A DNA stretch of 28,905 bases, taken from an uncultured Eubacterium sp. GTDB taxonomy: Bacteria; Bacillota; Clostridia; Lachnospirales; Lachnospiraceae. Below, piece after piece: positions 24,734-28,905 of this stretch (position 1 is its first letter; each line of letters starts with the position of its first letter). Location: assembly GCA_900545725.1 (NCBI GenBank), contig URAI01000023.1, positions 1-28,905 on the forward strand. Direction: 5' to 3'. The notes under the pieces are model-generated. The model saw only the letters and a program-made list of their open reading frames with translations, searched no databases and was not told the DNA's origin. A program made the translations under genes and the position numbers.

Positions 24734-24825
24734 TTTTGAAATTATTATATCTGTAAAACATTTTTAAAATATTATATCTTGCGTATATCGTCTTTTCTAC
24801 TTATTATATAATTATGCTGTAGGAA

Positions 24826-24854
24826 TTAAAAAAATTGCAGAAATATATTATAAT
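24826..24854 (+). promoter_or_regulatory. Promoter candidate of the ymfI-like gene
   Basis: A perfect TATAAT (24849-24854) with a poor -35 (TTAAAA, 17-bp spacer). The leader would start about 20 nt before the structured repeat copy B. Confidence 0.35.
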
Positions 24855-24879
24855 ATCTGCTGTTCTTATGAAAGGATAA

Positions 24880-25000
24880 TTCATAAATGCACTGGCTATT
24901 TGTACCGCAGGCGTCACAAAGCAGCCATTATCGCAGAACCAAATCTGACATTGGGTCTGCGATTCCTCCGGCATTAAAAAAGCCTGCGGAATGGAGATTA
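24880..25000 (+). repeat. Structured leader repeat, copy B (before ymfI)
   Basis: Homologous to copy A before tsaB over about 121 nt, from TTCATAA to GGAGATTA. Outer stem CCGCAGGC/GCCTGCGG (24905-24912/24982-24989) is perfect. The inner stem TCGCAGAACCAA/TTGGGTCTGCGA has one A-G mismatch, with loop ATCTGACA. The strand between the inner stem and the 3' outer arm contains CCTCC. The element ends in the GGAG used by the downstream start codon. Confidence 0.75.
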
Positions 25001-25002
25001 AT

Positions 25003-25740
25003 ATGGATTGTAATAGAAAAACCGTTGTTATAACCGGAGCTTCAAGAGGAATAGGACGCGCCGCTGCAATGCGTTTTGCTTCTTCACAATACAATGTGGT
25101 TATTAATTGTATACACAATGAAGACAAGCTTATAAAAGTCAGAGATTATCTGATATCAAAAGGTGCCGGATGTGTGGCATTTACAGGAGACATAAGTGAT
25201 TATGATACTGCCAGGACTATGTTTGAACTTGCACATAATACATTTGGACCGACTGATATTCTCATTAATAATGCAGGAATATCTATCGTCGGACTTTTTC
25301 AGGAGCTTACAAGGCAGGAATGGGACAGAATATTTAATGTAAATACCGGCTCATTATACAACTGCTGCCACTTTGCCGTTCCTGACATGATTCATAATCA
25401 TTGTGGCAAAATAATTAATATATCTTCCGTATGGGGTGTATGCGGCGCAAGCTGCGAGGTCGCTTATTCGGCTACAAAGGGAGCTGTCAATGCATTTACA
25501 AAGGCGCTTGCAAAGGAGCTTGCACCAAGTAATATACAGGTCAATGCCATTGCCTGTGGTGCAATAGATACAGATATGAATAAATTCTTAACTGAGGATG
25601 ATATGAACAGCCTTATTGAAGAAATTCCTGCCGGACGGCTTGGAAGTGGGGAAGATGTTGCTAACCTTATATACAGGCTTGCGACAGAACACGACTACCT
25701 AACAGGTCAAGTTATACAGCTTGACGGCGGATGGATATAA
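25003..25740 (+). CDS. ymfI: SDR oxidoreductase, likely EF-P 5-aminopentanone reductase
   Basis: Short-chain dehydrogenase of 245 residues. The cofactor loop is TGASRGIG (11-18), then NNAG (89-92), and the catalytic Ser141/142, Tyr155 and Lys159. The segment SSVWGVCGASCEVAYSATKG and the later ELAPSNIQVNAIACGAIDTDM...EEIPAGRL closely follow B. subtilis YmfI, which reduces the 5-aminopentanone group on elongation factor P. General 3-oxoacyl-ACP reductase activity (FabG-like) is the alternative. The start ATG has GGAG 6 nt upstream; an in-frame ATG 12 nt earlier overlaps that site. Its leader is copy B of the structured repeat. Confidence 0.72.
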   Translation: MDCNRKTVVITGASRGIGRAAAMRFASSQYNVVINCIHNEDKLIKVRDYLISKGAGCVAFTGDISDYDTARTMFELAHNTFGPTDILINNAGISIVGLFQELTRQEWDRIFNVNTGSLYNCCHFAVPDMIHNHCGKIINISSVWGVCGASCEVAYSATKGAVNAFTKALAKELAPSNIQVNAIACGAIDTDMNKFLTEDDMNSLIEEIPAGRLGSGEDVANLIYRLATEHDYLTGQVIQLDGGWI

Positions 25741-25746
25741 CATGCC

Positions 25747-25790
25747 AAAAGCCACAAACAGCCATAATATTCTATGACTGTTTGTGGCTC
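25747..25790. terminator. Bidirectional hairpin between ymfI and the CDF gene
   Basis: Stem AGCCACAAACAG/CTGTTTGTGGCT (arms 25750-25761/25778-25789) with an inner CATA/TATG pair. It lies six bases after the ymfI stop. On the minus strand it is followed by TTTTGG, on plus by CTAATT, so the T run is poor in both directions. Confidence 0.6.
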
Positions 25791-25848
25791 TAATTCCTAT
25801 ATAGTTGAACCTATATACCCAGTATAACATTTTTATATCTCATCATAA

Positions 25849-27018
25849 TTATAAAACATACGATTTATCAACAGTTATATTGGCATAGCAGTTACTCTTT
25901 ATTTCAAATATTCCATCTCTTATCTTTTTCTTTAATACCTCATCAGGTATCGGATATCCAAATGGAACGACAATATCAAATATAATATTAGTCCTCTGTG
26001 GATTCCTGCTCACCCTGAAATCATGCATACTTATAGACGGGTCGATGCTGTCTATAACATTTTGGGATACTGTTTTTAATTCATTGACCATCTCATCATC
26101 AGTTACAACCGGATCCATATGTATGGTTATCCAGCAGTTTAATCTCTGTGCCACTCTGTTTTCAGCCAGATCCACAATATCATGTGCACTCATAATATCC
26201 ATATCATAAGGCACTTCTGCATGAACTGTTACAAATACCCTTCCCGGTCCATAATCATGTACAATCATATCATGCAGACCTAAAATTTTGTCATCTTCAA
26301 GAATACAATGTGCTACTGCATCGACAAATTCTTTTTCAGGTGGTTTGCCAAGCAGTGGCTGAATTGTATCATTTGCCGCATCAATACCTGCTAAAAATAC
26401 GAATATTGCCACAACCGCACCTGCATATCCATCTATATTATAACCTGAAAATGATGATATAAATAACGATACAAGAACAACTCCTGTTGCTATGCAGTCT
26501 GACATGCTGTCGGTAGCTGTTGCTTTCATAGCTGCTGATGATATCTTCTTTCCAAGTACTGTATTAAAAAATGCCATCCACATTTTGACACAGATGGAAC
26601 CTATAAGTATTATTACCGACAACAGGCTGAATTCCATAGCCTCAGGATGTAATATTTTTTCAAATGAGCTTTTGAATAATTCCACAGCCATTATCACAAT
26701 AACAAATGAAACGACAAGACCCGACAGATATTCCATCCTGCCATGCCCGTAAGGGTGTTCGACATCTGGTTGTTTGCCTGCAAGCTTAAAACCAATAAGT
26801 GTAATAACTGATGAACCGGCGTCCGACAAGTTGTTAAATGCATCCGCAGATATAGATACAGCGCCTGTTATTATTCCTGCTACAAACTTAAATGCAAATA
26901 AAAAAACATTACATATAATTCCTACTATCCCTGCAAATATCCCATAATTCTGACGCACAATAGGATTATCCACATCGTCACTATCCTTTATAAACGTCTT
27001 TACAAGAAAATTAATCAC
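25849..27018 (-). CDS. Cation diffusion facilitator metal exporter
   Basis: CDF protein of 389 residues with six expected membrane helices (about 30-310). It then has a cytosolic dimerisation domain and an extra C-terminal stretch of about 80 residues. HPYGHGRMEYLSGL (88-101) is the family signature. The transport site is DxxxD in TM5 (D170, D174: TDSMSD), but TM2 reads D59-AFN-N63-LS-D66 rather than a plain H/DxxxD, a pattern seen in some Firmicute CDFs. Substrate is probably Mn, Fe, Zn or Co and cannot be fixed from sequence. It starts with GTG behind AAGGAGG. No metal riboswitch is visible upstream; TTTTAGGTATAC near 27085-27096 vaguely resembles half of a DtxR-type site. Confidence 0.9.
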   Translation of the reverse strand: MINFLVKTFIKDSDDVDNPIVRQNYGIFAGIVGIICNVFLFAFKFVAGIITGAVSISADAFNNLSDAGSSVITLIGFKLAGKQPDVEHPYGHGRMEYLSGLVVSFVIVIMAVELFKSSFEKILHPEAMEFSLLSVIILIGSICVKMWMAFFNTVLGKKISSAAMKATATDSMSDCIATGVVLVSLFISSFSGYNIDGYAGAVVAIFVFLAGIDAANDTIQPLLGKPPEKEFVDAVAHCILEDDKILGLHDMIVHDYGPGRVFVTVHAEVPYDMDIMSAHDIVDLAENRVAQRLNCWITIHMDPVVTDDEMVNELKTVSQNVIDSIDPSISMHDFRVSRNPQRTNIIFDIVVPFGYPIPDEVLKKKIRDGIFEIKSNCYANITVDKSYVL

Positions 27019-27382
27019 AAATATCTTCCTCCTTATATCAATTCCATCACTTTTATTTGTAAAATCTTCACTGGAATTGTATACCTAAAATTCAGGTCGT
27101 CCTATTACTATACTATATCATGGATATATAATCAATATATTAGATATAACTAACTTTGCTTAGTCACTACTAGTGCATCAAATAATTTTTAAAATCCTTA
27201 TACTATATATTTACGCACTCATTTCATAAATGGTATACTATAGACGAAAATAATATAATGATACTCTGTTGCTATCTAAAATTATAATATAGTTAATAAT
27301 TTTAATGCGTAAATTTTTACCAAAGATTATATATACTATTTGAAACTACATAATTTTAATATATATAGAAATGAGGTTTACT
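27019..27382. other. AT-rich divergent intergenic region
   Basis: Separates the leftward CDF gene from the rightward hydrolase gene. Apart from a possible plus-strand promoter at 27210-27239 I see no gene, repeat or strong hairpin. Confidence 0.5.
27210..27239 (+). promoter_or_regulatory. Promoter candidate of the serine hydrolase gene
   Basis: TTTACG (27210-27215), 18-bp spacer, TATACT (27234-27239). It would leave a leader of about 135 nt. Confidence 0.4.
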
Positions 27383-28840
27383 ATGAACAATTTATTTTTA
27401 ACTGACACACCTGAAAATCTTGGCATTTCTTCTGAATGGCTGAGCAACTTCCTTGAAAGCTTAAACAGGCAGGAGCTTCCACTACACAGCGCTATTATAA
27501 TGCGCCATGACCGCATATGCATGGAATGCTACTATAAGCCCTATACAAAAGATACACTCCATAGAATGTTCTCGATTACAAAAAGTTTCGTATCTATTGC
27601 CATTGGATTTCTTGAAGAAGAAAAAAAGCTCTCGCTCGATGACCATATTGTCGATTATTTTGAAGAAAAACTTCCAAAAGACGGAGCTTATGAATATACT
27701 AAAATGCTTACCATACGTCAGATGCTTGCAATGACTACATGTCACGACAAGACCACATATAAGGCATCCGGTGTCACCGACTGGGTCGGTTCATTTTTTA
27801 CTGTTAAACCTACTCATGTTCCGGGAACTAATTTTTCTTATGATACGTCATCCACCCACGTTCTCGGTGCTCTGGTCGAAAAATTAAGTGGAATGGAGCT
27901 TTTAGATTACCTTCGTGTCAAATTCCTTGACGAGATTGGCTTTTCAAAGGAGGCATATATTTTAAAAGACCCTTGTGGTGTTTCAATGGGCGGTTCAGGT
28001 CTTTGTGCAACCCCATATGACATCTTAAAGGTTATGTATGTAATAGCAAATAATGGCTGCTATAATGGGAAACAGCTTCTTCCAAAGGCTTATATTAAAG
28101 CTGCTACAACCAAACATAGTGACCCATATGGAAAACAGGGCACTCTTGAAGAAATTCAAGGCTATGGATATCAGATATGGATGACAAGACATAACGGCTA
28201 TGCATTATTTGGAATGGGCGGACAGCTTGCCCTCTATGTTCCGGATAAAGATATATTTATGGTAACTACATGTGATGCACAGGGTCGTCAGGGCGGCGTA
28301 CAGCTTATATATGAAGCTTTCTGGAATGAGATTTATTCAAAAATTGAATCTGAAAATATTCCTGCCAATGAGACTGCCTATAAAAAGCTTACTGATTACT
28401 GTAACTCTCTTCATATATTTCATATGCCCGGAAAAATATCTTCTCCGGTTATAAATACTGTCAACGATAAGCTATATAACTGCGACGATAACTGCTGTGA
28501 GGTTAAAAATGTCAGTGTACATTTTGATAATGACACATCAGACAATACTAAATCAAAAGGAACATTTTCTTATGAAAATGCTACCGGAAAACATACTATT
28601 GAATTTGGAACCGGCTATAATATTATACAGCAGTTTCCTGATTATAACTTAAAATGTGCCATATCCGGCGCATGGAGAATGGATTCTTATTTTCTTATCA
28701 AAGTGCAGATAATTGATTCTGCGATTGGTAACATATTCATAGGTCTTAACTTTAAAGATAATTACATAACTGTAATGTTCAGAAAGATAGAAGAGAGTCT
28801 GTTTAATGAATATAATGGTGTATTTTCAGGCAAATTGTGA
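27383..28840 (+). CDS. Beta-lactamase-fold serine hydrolase
   Basis: Protein of 485 residues, class C beta-lactamase/esterase family. The nucleophile motif SxxK is S64-ITK67 (RMFSITKSFVSIAIGF). The tyrosine motif is Y153-DTS, and the third element GMGGQ is at 277-281 in place of KTG. There is no signal peptide, so it is probably cytosolic; an esterase, amidase or peptidase role is more likely than antibiotic resistance. Residues from about 340 on form a separate beta-rich C-terminal domain of unknown role. GAGG lies 6 nt before the ATG, and an in-frame ATG 12 nt earlier overlaps it. The gene is complete; the last 65 bp of the window hold nothing recognisable. Confidence 0.85.
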   Translation: MNNLFLTDTPENLGISSEWLSNFLESLNRQELPLHSAIIMRHDRICMECYYKPYTKDTLHRMFSITKSFVSIAIGFLEEEKKLSLDDHIVDYFEEKLPKDGAYEYTKMLTIRQMLAMTTCHDKTTYKASGVTDWVGSFFTVKPTHVPGTNFSYDTSSTHVLGALVEKLSGMELLDYLRVKFLDEIGFSKEAYILKDPCGVSMGGSGLCATPYDILKVMYVIANNGCYNGKQLLPKAYIKAATTKHSDPYGKQGTLEEIQGYGYQIWMTRHNGYALFGMGGQLALYVPDKDIFMVTTCDAQGRQGGVQLIYEAFWNEIYSKIESENIPANETAYKKLTDYCNSLHIFHMPGKISSPVINTVNDKLYNCDDNCCEVKNVSVHFDNDTSDNTKSKGTFSYENATGKHTIEFGTGYNIIQQFPDYNLKCAISGAWRMDSYFLIKVQIIDSAIGNIFIGLNFKDNYITVMFRKIEESLFNEYNGVFSGKL

Positions 28841-28905
28841 TTTGTTGACCATTTGTTGAAATGCGGGGTGTAGTGGGGAAGTGGCGGATTGTATTGGGAA
28901 TTTTA

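Overview
The window looks like chromosomal DNA of a low-GC Firmicute of the Lachnospiraceae. A Lachnospira/[Eubacterium] eligens-like organism is my best guess from gene content and codon use, but the species is not proven. Nearly every gene left of about 24.4 kb is on the minus strand. The content is mostly core housekeeping.

Left edge to 9.4 kb: an rRNA-type promoter with the start of its leader points off the left end. Next come tRNA-Ser(UGA) with its own promoter and terminator, then a long minus-strand cluster read tex > ycxB-like > tsaE > tsaB > rimI > rnz > small membrane-anchored protein > tsaD > ispD. It carries three t6A tRNA-modification genes (tsaB, tsaD, tsaE) with the S18 acetyltransferase gene rimI and RNase Z.

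9.4-12 kb is the least conserved part. It holds an Asn-rich two-helix membrane protein (plus strand), a large nested inverted repeat, a lipoprotein gene, and directly before that a small secreted-protein gene interrupted in a seven-base homopolymer.

12-16.6 kb is a threonine/lysine branch operon: UPF0735-type ACT protein > hom > phosphoglycerate-mutase-like protein (proposed alternative homoserine kinase) > lysC. It has a recognisable promoter and terminator. malQ follows at 16.9-18.5 kb.

18.7-24.4 kb holds the conserved hpf > secA > prfB series plus cheW. The RF2 gene has no programmed frameshift. The prfB leader contains a stem-loop. About 490 nt lie between the hpf promoter and its start codon and look like a structured RNA, possibly the raiA-motif RNA.

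24.4-24.9 kb is AT-rich and contains two back-to-back perfect DnaA boxes and four near-matches, at the point where gene orientation switches. To the right are an EF-P 5-aminopentanone reductase-like SDR (ymfI), a CDF metal-cation exporter and a cytosolic beta-lactamase-fold serine hydrolase.

The most unusual signal is a roughly 120-nt repeat present just before the start codons of tsaB and ymfI, with a truncated tail before ispD. Both full copies fold into the same two-stem structure, with largely pairing-preserving differences. Each ends in the Shine-Dalgarno sequence and contains an internal CCTCC that could mask it. It is either a dispersed structured repeat or a cis-regulatory RNA; I do not recognise it as a described family.
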